From assembly GCF_938045535.1 (NCBI RefSeq), contig NZ_CALIMQ010000032.1:1-9859 (forward strand): DNA of 9,859 nucleotides, written 5' to 3'. The notes under the pieces were generated by a model. It worked only from the letters and a program-made list of their open reading frames with translations, had not been told where the DNA came from and did no database searches. Made by a program: the position numbers and the translations under genes. How positions within the stretch are numbered: position 1 is the first letter of the stretch; each line of letters begins with the position of its first letter. This DNA is from an uncultured Campylobacter sp. (GTDB lineage: Bacteria > Campylobacterota > Campylobacteria > Campylobacterales > Campylobacteraceae). Shown here piece after piece: positions 1 through 5,989 of the stretch.

Positions 1-998
1 GCGAATGCAAAGGCGATAAGCCCGATGTCGGCGGCCTTAAGCGGTCCTACATCAAAGTAAAATCCGCGCAGAATTTCATACTCCCAGAGAAAGTACCATT
101 CCGGATAGATATGCGTCGGGGTTTTGAGGCTATTTGCCGGCTCGAAATTTATCGGATCCATCGCAAAATCGAAGTGAAAGCCGACCAGATAAAAGAAAAA
201 TATCATAAAGATACTGACGTAGAAAAAATCCTTCGCCAAAAAGCCCGGCCAAAACGGAATTACCTTGCTTTCGCCCGTTTTGCCCTGCAGATACTTCTCG
301 CCTTCAAGATCAAAGTCAATCTCCTCGCCATCTAGGTTATTTACATGCGGAAATCTAAGCGAATAAAAATGCACTGCCAGCACCGCAACCACCACGAGAG
401 GCAGCAAACAGACATGAAGCATAAAAAATCGCGTCAGCGTCGGATCGCTTACGGCGTAATCGCCGCGAATCCACTCGACTATCGCATCGCCCACTACTGG
501 AATTCCACCAAAAAGATTAGTAATAACCATCGCTGCCCAGTAGCTCATCTGCCCCCATGGAAGCATATAGCCGCTGAAAGCCTCGGCCGAAAAAATAATG
601 AAAAGCAGCATTCCGCTTACCCAAATCATCTCTCGCCCTTGCTTATACGAGCGGTAATAAATAGCTACTAAAGTATGAATGTATAAGATCAAAAATACAA
701 CTGATGCCGATACTGCGTGGATATGACGCCATAGCCAGCCGTATTCGACCTCCTTCATAATCGTGAAATTTACGCTATCAAATGCTAAATTTACATCCGG
801 CTTATAATACATCACGAGCATTAGTCCACTAACGAACAAAACTATAAATAGCGTCATCAAAATAACGCCCATCGCCCAAAGGAAGCTGATATTTTTAGGA
901 ATCCAATACTCGCTTACCATCACCTTGAAAAATTTCGTTACGGCGAGCCTTTGGTCGAACCAATCCCAAACTCCCGTAGCTTTTCTTATATGTGCCAT
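1..998 (-). CDS. petB: Cytochrome b subunit of the bc1 complex, 3' end cut by window edge
   Basis: Quinol-oxidising membrane subunit of the cytochrome bc1 complex, which passes electrons from menaquinol to cytochrome c. The frame opens at ATG 998 and stays open for 332 codons to the window edge. Visible features are transmembrane helices near residues 40-62, 95-115 and 190-212, the haem ligand pair H94/H108 (HIHAVSAS, YIHTL), a second pair H195/H210, the MLPWGQMSYW segment (145-154), and PEWY (299-302) of the quinol-oxidation site. Family members in Campylobacter are about 410-420 aa, so roughly 80 C-terminal residues lie outside. Start choice: TAGGAGGCGCAG-ATG places a strong ribosome binding site over the petA stop codon, 9 bp upstream. 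petC (cytochrome c1-like) probably follows to the left, by analogy with other Campylobacter. The second histidine pair is 15 apart, as in b6-type proteins. Confidence 0.95.
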   Translation of the reverse strand, partial: MAHIRKATGVWDWFDQRLAVTKFFKVMVSEYWIPKNISFLWAMGVILMTLFIVLFVSGLMLVMYYKPDVNLAFDSVNFTIMKEVEYGWLWRHIHAVSASVVFLILYIHTLVAIYYRSYKQGREMIWVSGMLLFIIFSAEAFSGYMLPWGQMSYWAAMVITNLFGGIPVVGDAIVEWIRGDYAVSDPTLTRFFMLHVCLLPLVVVAVLAVHFYSLRFPHVNNLDGEEIDFDLEGEKYLQGKTGESKVIPFWPGFLAKDFFYVSIFMIFFFYLVGFHFDFAMDPINFEPANSLKTPTHIYPEWYFLWEYEILRGFYFDVGPLKAADIGLIAFAF

Positions 999-1007
999 CT
1001 GCGCCTC

Positions 1008-1514
1008 CTATGCTTTCTGCTTTAGGGCTTGGTATTCGGAGCCCTCTTCGCCTAAAACGAGTTTCGTTCCGTCGATTTTAAAGGGCGGTATATCCATAGG
1101 ACGCGGCGGCGGACCAAATACGTTTACGCCGTTAGCATCGAAAATCCCGCCGTGACATGCACAGATGAATTGTTGCGTCGATGGCTTGTAGCTAGGAATA
1201 CAGCCTAAATGCGTGCAAAGCCCTATGCAAAGCGTATATCTAGCATCCCCTACGACGACATCGCGGGCATCGTTTTTAGGCATATCGGCGGTCTTTTTAA
1301 GCACGAAAATCGGCTTTTTGCGCCACTGAGTTTGATAAAGCTCGCCCTCTTTGATCGGACTTAGATCTACCGTAGTGACGCCCGCAGCGCGCACGCTAGG
1401 AAGCGGATCCCACGATTTCTTCATCCCCACGAGTGCGAAAACGCCACCCACAGCGGCAACCGCGCCGAAAGTAAGCTCGATAAAGCCTCGTCTATCCTGT
1501 TTTAGATCAGACAT
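1008..1514 (-). CDS. petA: Rieske iron-sulfur subunit of the bc1 complex
   Basis: Ubiquinol/menaquinol-cytochrome c reductase iron-sulfur subunit, 168 aa. It carries the 2Fe-2S cluster that takes electrons from quinol at the periplasmic face. The N-terminus has a twin-arginine-like motif (DRRGF, 7-11) followed by a hydrophobic anchor (about 12-31), as expected for Tat-inserted Rieske proteins. Box I is CTHLGC (100-105) and box II is CACHGG (118-123). By family knowledge C100, H102, C118 and H121 bind the cluster and C105-C120 form the disulfide. A GPPPRP loop follows at 134-139. The start ATG 1514 is preceded by AAAGGA with good spacing. It is the first gene of the petAB operon, with petB 9 bp downstream. 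Length is normal and nothing looks damaged. Confidence 0.97.
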   Translation of the reverse strand: MSDLKQDRRGFIELTFGAVAAVGGVFALVGMKKSWDPLPSVRAAGVTTVDLSPIKEGELYQTQWRKKPIFVLKKTADMPKNDARDVVVGDARYTLCIGLCTHLGCIPSYKPSTQQFICACHGGIFDANGVNVFGPPPRPMDIPPFKIDGTKLVLGEEGSEYQALKQKA

Positions 1515-1534
1515 CTTTATCCTTTCAAATTAAG

Positions 1535-1554
1535 AAATTGACAAGTGTCAATTT
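1535..1554. promoter_or_regulatory. CRP/FNR-like 20-bp inverted repeat in the petA leader
   Basis: AAATTGACAAGTGTCAATTT is a perfect 9-bp inverted repeat around a 2-bp centre, ending 21 bp before the petA ATG. Its core, TTGAC-N4-GTCAA, has the layout of CRP/FNR-family operators (FNR TTGAT-N4-ATCAA; Campylobacter NssR TTAAC-N4-GTTAA; both from general knowledge). With the -10 proposed at 1582-1587 it would lie downstream of the transcription start, which suits repression or an RNA hairpin with an ACUU loop. The symmetry is certain; the function is inferred. Confidence 0.5.
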
Positions 1555-1581
1555 TAGCCAAATAAAGATTAAATCAATATG

Positions 1582-1587
1582 ATTATA
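1582..1587 (-). promoter_or_regulatory. Candidate -10 box for petAB
   Basis: On the minus strand the sequence CTGCTTATAAT contains a perfect TATAAT, about 68 bp before the petA start. Campylobacter sigma-70 promoters rely mainly on the -10 element, so the absence of a clear TTGACA at -35 is not a concern. Transcription would start near 1575 and give a leader of about 60 nt containing the dyad at 1535-1554. Confidence 0.5.
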
Positions 1588-1593
1588 AGCAGA

Positions 1594-1621
1594 AATTTAG
1601 CTTAATCTTGCAAGCTAAATT
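1594..1621. promoter_or_regulatory. Inverted repeat overlapping the petA -35 region
   Basis: ATTTAGCTT (1595-1603) and AAGCTAAAT (1612-1620) are perfect 9-bp inverted arms around an 8-bp spacer; one more A/T pair extends them to 1594 and 1621. It lies just upstream of the candidate TATAAT, about where -35 contacts would occur, so it could be an operator. No known regulator motif was matched. Confidence 0.35.
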
Positions 1622-1720
1622 ATATTTTAAGATAATTTTAATGCCTAGCGAGGCGTTTTCGCAGTTTAAAATTTTATAAATTTTCAAATTCTGTCATGTT
1701 CTATCATGGCGCGGAATTTA

Positions 1721-1782
1721 AAATTTTAAAATTTTGTCGCGCAAAAGCTACTGCGACAATGGCGTGCAAAATTTTAAAATTT
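1721..1782. repeat. Compound inverted repeat, copy 1 of a GTCGCG/AT palindrome
   Basis: Arms AAATTTTAAAATTTTG (1721-1736) and its exact reverse complement (1767-1782) flank a 30-bp centre. A competing inner pair TTGTCGC (1734-1740) and GCGACAA (1753-1759) shares the left edge. The words AAAATTTTGTCGCG and TGCAAAATTTTAAAATTT both recur at 2063-2095 with a shorter centre. The arms are self-complementary AT sequence, so stem stability is modest. Confidence 0.6.
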
Positions 1783-1905
1783 CGACATCATAAATAAAAT
1801 TTCATAAAGCGCGAGATTTTAAATTTAAAAATGAGCATAGAATTTATAAAATCAAATCTTAAAATTTCACTGCTCAGTCATAATAGTAGCGGAGTGGAAT
1901 TTTAC

Positions 1906-1919
1906 GCTAGCGCGCTAGC
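1906..1919. repeat. Perfect 14-bp palindrome GCTAGCGCGCTAGC
   Basis: GCTAGCGCGCTAGC equals its own reverse complement and is the only GC-rich block in this AT-rich spacer. It is framed by GAATTTTA (from 1897) and TAAAATTC (1928-1935), which can pair to make a longer interrupted hairpin. It could be a protein-binding site or part of an extruding hairpin; no specific role is recognisable. Confidence 0.5.
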
Positions 1920-2062
1920 TGAAATTTTAAAATTCTAGAATTCGTCACACTTCTGTCGCATGAAAAAATTCCGCTAGAAGTAAAATTTAAAACATTAAAC
2001 CCCATAGCGGCGCAAATTCTAAATCATTAGAATTTTACGACGCCTTAAAATTTCAAGCATCA

Positions 2063-2095
2063 AAAATTTTGTCGCGATGCAAAATTTTAAAATTT
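2063..2095. repeat. Hairpin repeat, copy 2 of the GTCGCG/AT palindrome
   Basis: AAAATTTTG (2063-2071) pairs with CAAAATTTT (2080-2088) around the 8-nt loop TCGCGATG, which itself contains the palindrome TCGCGA. The 14-nt and 18-nt words at its two ends are identical to those of the element at 1721-1782. Here only one base separates them, where the first copy has about 23. The two copies are about 310 bp apart in the same spacer. Confidence 0.6.
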
Positions 2096-2111
2096 AGCGC
2101 AATCGTGAGCC

Positions 2112-2140
2112 ATAAAATTCTATAAAATTCTGCGGGATTT
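2112..2140. repeat. Dispersed 29-bp intergenic repeat, copy A
   Basis: The 29-bp segment beginning ATAAAATTCTATAAAATTC and ending TGCGGGATTT matches 5862-5890 at 26 of 29 positions in the same orientation. The copies sit at opposite ends of ccsBA, one beyond its stop and one upstream of its start. A shortened version is embedded in the palindrome at 5945-5982. Confidence 0.55.
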
Positions 2141-2212
2141 CAAAGCCTAGCCAAAATTTAAAGATAAATTTCATAAATCCCTAAAGCCTCGGCAAGCTGC
2201 AAAATCCGGGCG

Positions 2213-2240
2213 AAATTTCAAAATTATTATTCTGAAATTT
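2213..2240 (-). terminator. Weak candidate terminator after ccsBA
   Basis: AAATTTCA (2213-2220) and TGAAATTT (2233-2240) form an 8-bp inverted repeat with a 12-nt loop, starting 14 bp beyond the ccsBA stop codon. The stem is AT-rich and no clear run of U follows on the minus strand, so intrinsic termination would be weak. It could equally be one more of the AT palindromes of this spacer. Confidence 0.3.
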
Positions 2241-2253
2241 GGGCCCCACCTAT

Positions 2254-5200
2254 CTAAAGTCTAGCCGATTTGCCCGAGCGAAAATACGCCGCGATCGCAA
2301 GAGCCACCATCGAAGCGACCATCACGTACGCCCAGCCCGGCACCGGAATACGCTCGCCGCTAGCATAGGAGTGCATGCCGCTTAGGTAGAAATTTACACC
2401 AAAATAGGTCATTATGACGCTAAAATACGCAAACATCGAGGCTACGGCAAAGGCGAACTGATTATTGAGCTTAGGCATAAATCTAAAATGCACTACCACC
2501 GCGTAGATAAAAATCGTAATGAGCGCCCAGGTCTCCTTCGGATCCCAGCCCCAGTAGCGCCCCCAGCTTTCGTTCGCCCACACGCCGCCTAGGAAGTTGC
2601 CGACCGTCAGCAAACAAAGCCCTAGGATCATCGACATTTCGTTGATATGCGTGGCTTCTGCGATATTGCGCGCAATCTCGGGGTTTTTCTTATCGAATAA
2701 AAACATCACGAGGGTAAAAATTCCAAGCAGCATGCAAAGCCCCAAAAATCCATAGCTCGCGGTGATTACCGAGACGTGGATCGTAAGCCAGTATGATTTT
2801 AAGACCGGCTGCAGATTAGTAATCTGCGGATCGATGTCGCTAAGATGTGCCACCATCAGCGTGATACCCGCCATTATCGAGGTAAGCGCCAGCGAGATCG
2901 CGGATTTACGCGAGAAAAAGATTCCGCTTAGCGACAGCGCCCACGCGATGTAGATGAGCGATTCGTATGAGTTGCTCCACGGCGCGTGCCCCGAGACGTA
3001 GCCGCGTAGCGCAAGACCTGCAGTATGCGCGATAAAAGCGACGATATTTACGGCATAAACGAGCTTAAACGCGCCGCCTAGACGAAGAGCGGGCTTCATC
3101 ATCCGCAAAAAGATAAAGATCAGAAGCAAAAATCCCGAGACAGTGTAGATCGGAAAGAGGCGAGAAAAAATTTTAGCCTTATTAAATAGAATTTCATATT
3201 TTATTGCGCCCTCGCTAGGCATTAAATTTACTCCGTTTTGCGCTTGGTATTTTTTGACGTAGCTTAGCATCTTTTCTGCGCCGCTCCAATCCCCGCTTTC
3301 TTGGGCATAGACCACGGACGAAACGAATATTCCCATCATCTTTTTAACTTCAGCAGATTCGTTTTGATCCAGCGCATCGCCTAGATATAGCGGCGAAAGC
3401 CACTCGTTATTTTTAGCGTTCTTAACCGGAATAATTCTAAAATAATCCCCCATAAACGCCGAGTAAAAGACGTTTACGCGCTCATTTACCTTGATGATCT
3501 CTTTATCGAGCACGCCGCGATTGCCCAAAGGCTTTCGGTTGATCTCCTCGACCATTTTATCGAGCTTGTAATAACTCTCGCCGCCTTTAAATTCAAAAAA
3601 ATCCATCATGCTGGCGTGGCTTTGCTTCTCATCCATACCTAGAATTTTTTTAAGCTCCGGCTCGCTAACCTTGATGATTGGCGCACGCCTCCAGTAGCTT
3701 TGATTTAGCATAAACGAAAGCGCGGCAGCGTTATGATTTAAAATTTCGCCATTTGGCGCCTTGTAGTTGTCGGCGCGGTAAATTTTATTTAAAAGCTCCC
3801 TAGAAACTGTATCAAAAGGCTCCATTCGCCCATCAAATCCCTGAATTACGAGGCTTGCTAGATCCTCACTAAATTTAGGATCAAATTTCGGCACGGCTAG
3901 CTCGCCTCCCATAGTAGAAAAATTATGCGGCGGGATGGAGTCTTGCTCCGCTGCAGATTCTTGCGAAACGGAGCTTTGATTGGAATTTTCAACGGCGAAA
4001 TTCTGCGCGGAATTTTGCACAAAATTTTGCGAAGTAGAATTTTGCACGCTAGCCGGGCTTTGCGGCGCGGAATTTTCTGTAGCTGTGTTTGAGACGGAAC
4101 TAGAATTTTGAGTAGTGGAGTTTTGTTCGGCATTTGCTGCGCTAGGATACAATGCAGCCAAGCTCAAAGCCAATGCGCCTACTAATGCCAATGCCGCACC
4201 TTTAGTGCCGCGTCGCGATTTTTTGGTGCGTTTTGATATGGAGCTTTCTGCGGAGCTTACGGGCACCGAGCTAGACGCGGAATTTTTAGAATTTACATCT
4301 TTTTCTGTAGCAAGATGCGTATTTTCGCTGATTAAGCGCGAGAGCTTGAAAAAGCGCGAGCCTCGGTTGAAAAAGTTAAAAAACATCCCCACGCAAAGCA
4401 AAAAATAGCCGATGTAAGTTGGAGCTTTGCCGGGGTCTTTATTGACCGAAAGCACGGTACCACGCTCATCCGTGTCGTATGAGCTTTGGAAAAATCGGTA
4501 TCCGCCGTAATCGAGCACGTGATTCATAAAAATATCATAATCAAAGCTCGTATTGCCGTCTTTTAACGTGATTTCGCTTTTATATCCGGAGGGCGAATTG
4601 GTGCCTGGATAGCGATCCATCACAAAGTCGCGAAGCGCGATTTTAAAAGGCAGATGAAGCATCTTTGGCGCCAAGGCTACGATGAAATTCTTATCACCTA
4701 CCTTGTAGCTAGCGCCATGCGAATCCCTAGGTACGTAGATTTCGCGACTCTGCCCTGCAAAGCTTAGCGTAGCTACTACGCCGGGCTCACCCGGTAAATT
4801 CGTATCGACCGGGACAAATTTCTCGACCGCGGAGCTAAGCAGGCTAACGGGGGCGAAATTTATCCCGTCGAAGCTGTAAAGCAAGAGATTGCCTAGCGGA
4901 TTATCCTCGTTTCTCTTAAGCGGTGCAGTGCTCATATCAGCCATTTTAGTGGCGTTTATATCAAGATTTGAGTTTAGATAAAATTTGCCGTCTTTGGATT
5001 TTATATAGATGAAATTCTTACTTTTAGGCTCTGCATTAAAAGTAATACTAAGCTCGCCTATATCCATGCTTTCTCCTGATTGCAAGGAGACATTTTGGCT
5101 GCCAACATTGTTGGAAAATAATAACTCCACGCGCGCAGGAGCCTGTCCGGTCGGATCTTGCACCCATTTTAGCTCGCCGTGTTCTATTAGCTCTTTAAAT

Positions 5201-5679
5201 TTTAAATTTGCGATCCTGCCCTCTACGTCTAGATTGAGATCGAAGTTCATCCGTCCTGCGCCGTTTAAAAATTTGCTCTCGTCAGCAGATATAAACTCGC
5301 CGTCACTGCCTAAAGTAAGAAGCTGAACGACCTCGTCTTTAGTCGTTACGATCGAGCTCTCGCTGCCCTCTCTTATATGGATATTGCCCTCAAAGCCGAA
5401 ATATCTCGTCAAAATCGCTCCAGCAAGCATAAACAAAAAGCTTGCGTGAAAGATTAGCGCAGGCAGCGTGCGAAGTTTAATCATGCGGTAGCGATAGATA
5501 TTGTAGGTTAAATTTACTCCCAAAAGCACCATCAGCGCGCCAAACCACGCAGTAGAATAAACCATCGCCCAAGCTACTTCCGTGCCGTAAGCGGTCTCTA
5601 CAAAAGTAGCGATTGCACAGGCTAGCGCCAAAATAAGTAGCATCACTGACGCGCACTCCATACTAAAAAATGTCTTCAT
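2254..5679 (-). CDS. ccsBA: Fused System II cytochrome c synthase (ResB-CcsA), haem export and ligation
   Basis: Inner-membrane enzyme of 1141 aa that brings haem to the periplasm and attaches it to CXXCH motifs of apocytochromes c. The ResB half has helices near 10-30, 42-60, 72-92 and 421-437, with a periplasmic domain (93-420) between. A basic stretch (483-493) and a helix ending PSAANA (about 494-517) follow, then a Q/N/S-rich linker (518-581) and a periplasmic domain to about 840. The CcsA half has helices from about 842 to 1130 and the tryptophan-rich haem motif WANESWGRYWGWDPKETW (1034-1051). H78, H968, H1064 and H1103 match, in order and spacing, the transmembrane and external haem histidines described for Helicobacter hepaticus CcsBA (from memory). 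It is longer than Campylobacter jejuni and Helicobacter homologues, apparently through the linker. The start has AAAGGAAATCA-ATG. Its proximity to petAB fits, since the bc1 complex needs a c-type cytochrome. Confidence 0.95.
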   Translation of the reverse strand: MKTFFSMECASVMLLILALACAIATFVETAYGTEVAWAMVYSTAWFGALMVLLGVNLTYNIYRYRMIKLRTLPALIFHASFLFMLAGAILTRYFGFEGNIHIREGSESSIVTTKDEVVQLLTLGSDGEFISADESKFLNGAGRMNFDLNLDVEGRIANLKFKELIEHGELKWVQDPTGQAPARVELLFSNNVGSQNVSLQSGESMDIGELSITFNAEPKSKNFIYIKSKDGKFYLNSNLDINATKMADMSTAPLKRNEDNPLGNLLLYSFDGINFAPVSLLSSAVEKFVPVDTNLPGEPGVVATLSFAGQSREIYVPRDSHGASYKVGDKNFIVALAPKMLHLPFKIALRDFVMDRYPGTNSPSGYKSEITLKDGNTSFDYDIFMNHVLDYGGYRFFQSSYDTDERGTVLSVNKDPGKAPTYIGYFLLCVGMFFNFFNRGSRFFKLSRLISENTHLATEKDVNSKNSASSSVPVSSAESSISKRTKKSRRGTKGAALALVGALALSLAALYPSAANAEQNSTTQNSSSVSNTATENSAPQSPASVQNSTSQNFVQNSAQNFAVENSNQSSVSQESAAEQDSIPPHNFSTMGGELAVPKFDPKFSEDLASLVIQGFDGRMEPFDTVSRELLNKIYRADNYKAPNGEILNHNAAALSFMLNQSYWRRAPIIKVSEPELKKILGMDEKQSHASMMDFFEFKGGESYYKLDKMVEEINRKPLGNRGVLDKEIIKVNERVNVFYSAFMGDYFRIIPVKNAKNNEWLSPLYLGDALDQNESAEVKKMMGIFVSSVVYAQESGDWSGAEKMLSYVKKYQAQNGVNLMPSEGAIKYEILFNKAKIFSRLFPIYTVSGFLLLIFIFLRMMKPALRLGGAFKLVYAVNIVAFIAHTAGLALRGYVSGHAPWSNSYESLIYIAWALSLSGIFFSRKSAISLALTSIMAGITLMVAHLSDIDPQITNLQPVLKSYWLTIHVSVITASYGFLGLCMLLGIFTLVMFLFDKKNPEIARNIAEATHINEMSMILGLCLLTVGNFLGGVWANESWGRYWGWDPKETWALITIFIYAVVVHFRFMPKLNNQFAFAVASMFAYFSVIMTYFGVNFYLSGMHSYASGERIPVPGWAYVMVASMVALAIAAYFRSGKSARL

Positions 5680-5719
5680 TGATTTCCTTTAGATTTACGA
5701 GGGTTTTCAAAATCGCGAG

Positions 5720-5728
5720 ATTTTAGCA
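5720..5728 (-). promoter_or_regulatory. Extended -10 promoter for ccsBA
   Basis: On the minus strand TTTTTGCTAAAAT provides TGC followed by TAAAAT, the extended -10 form typical of Campylobacter. It lies about 41 bp before the ccsBA start. Transcription would begin near 5713, giving a leader of about 34 nt with AAAGGA as ribosome binding site. Confidence 0.55.
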
Positions 5729-5861
5729 AAAATTGCTTAATTTTTCATTTTACGACCTGCAAGCGCACGCCTACTAGCGTAGCTCAAATATGCGTTAAGA
5801 TGCTCTGATAAAGCGGTAAAATTCTCTTCTTAGGCATTCGCTTAGGAATTTAACGGCGCGG

Positions 5862-5890
5862 ATAAAATTTTATAAAATGCTGCGGAATTT
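5862..5890. repeat. Dispersed 29-bp intergenic repeat, copy B
   Basis: The segment begins ATAAAATTTTATAAAATGC and ends TGCGGAATTT. It differs from 2112-2140 at three positions only. Both copies are in non-coding DNA flanking ccsBA and share orientation. Confidence 0.55.
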
Positions 5891-5944
5891 GGCGAAATTC
5901 TATGTAAATTTCATGCGCCATCTCATAGCGTAATTTCTAATTTA

Positions 5945-5982
5945 GAATTCCGCTGCGATAAAATTCTATCTTTGCGGAATTC
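5945..5982 (-). terminator. 38-bp imperfect palindrome after creA, possible terminator or REP-like element
   Basis: GAATTCCGC (5945-5953) and GCGGAATTC (5974-5982) are perfect 9-bp arms. Inside them GATA and TATC form a second 4-bp pair around AAATTC, so nearly the whole element is symmetrical. It starts 8 bp past the creA stop codon, where a terminator is expected. The minus-strand continuation (TAAATTAG) is a poor U-tract. It contains a shortened form of the 29-bp dispersed repeat, which favours a repeat-family origin. Confidence 0.45.
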
Positions 5983-5989
5983 CTTCTTA

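Larger units (their letters stand above)
1515..2253. other. Non-coding spacer, petA promoter plus palindromic AT-rich repeats
   Basis: This 739-bp stretch separates the petA start from the ccsBA stop. I see no credible gene: stops are frequent in every frame and no family resembles the short frames. The petA-proximal 110 bp hold a candidate promoter and two dyads. The rest is dominated by combinations of AAATTTTAAAATTT-like words, GTCGCG and GCGGAATT, arranged as inverted repeats that are listed separately. No tRNA or known structured RNA was recognised. It is long for a same-strand Campylobacter spacer, so it could be a decayed gene, a nest of repeats, or encode an unrecognised small RNA. 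Confidence 0.6.
5680..5989. other. Non-coding spacer between ccsBA and creA with AT-rich repeats
   Basis: These 310 bp contain the ccsBA promoter at the left, the second copy of the dispersed 29-bp repeat (5862-5890), a small hairpin GAATTT-GGCG-AAATTC (5885-5900), and the palindrome at 5945-5982 next to the creA stop. No gene was recognised on either strand. Confidence 0.6.

Noticed and set aside
1535..1543. TTGACA in the petA leader as a -35 box
   Set aside because: On the minus strand the position 17 bp downstream is TTGAAA-like, not a -10 element, and the TATAAT upstream is a better promoter.
1700..2100. CRISPR-like regularly spaced repeats in the AT-rich spacer
   Set aside because: The repeated words are short, palindromic and irregularly spaced, with no constant repeat-spacer unit and no cas gene.
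4115..4408. Plus-strand reading frame of 97 aa opposite the CcsBA linker, and other antisense frames within ccsBA, petB and manB
   Set aside because: They are antisense shadows of well-supported genes, lack convincing ribosome binding sites and show no recognisable domain.
2254..5679. CcsBA as an erroneous fusion of two genes through a lost stop codon
   Set aside because: Fused ResB-CcsA proteins are the normal form in Campylobacter and Helicobacter. The frame is continuous and both halves keep their key histidines and the tryptophan-rich motif.
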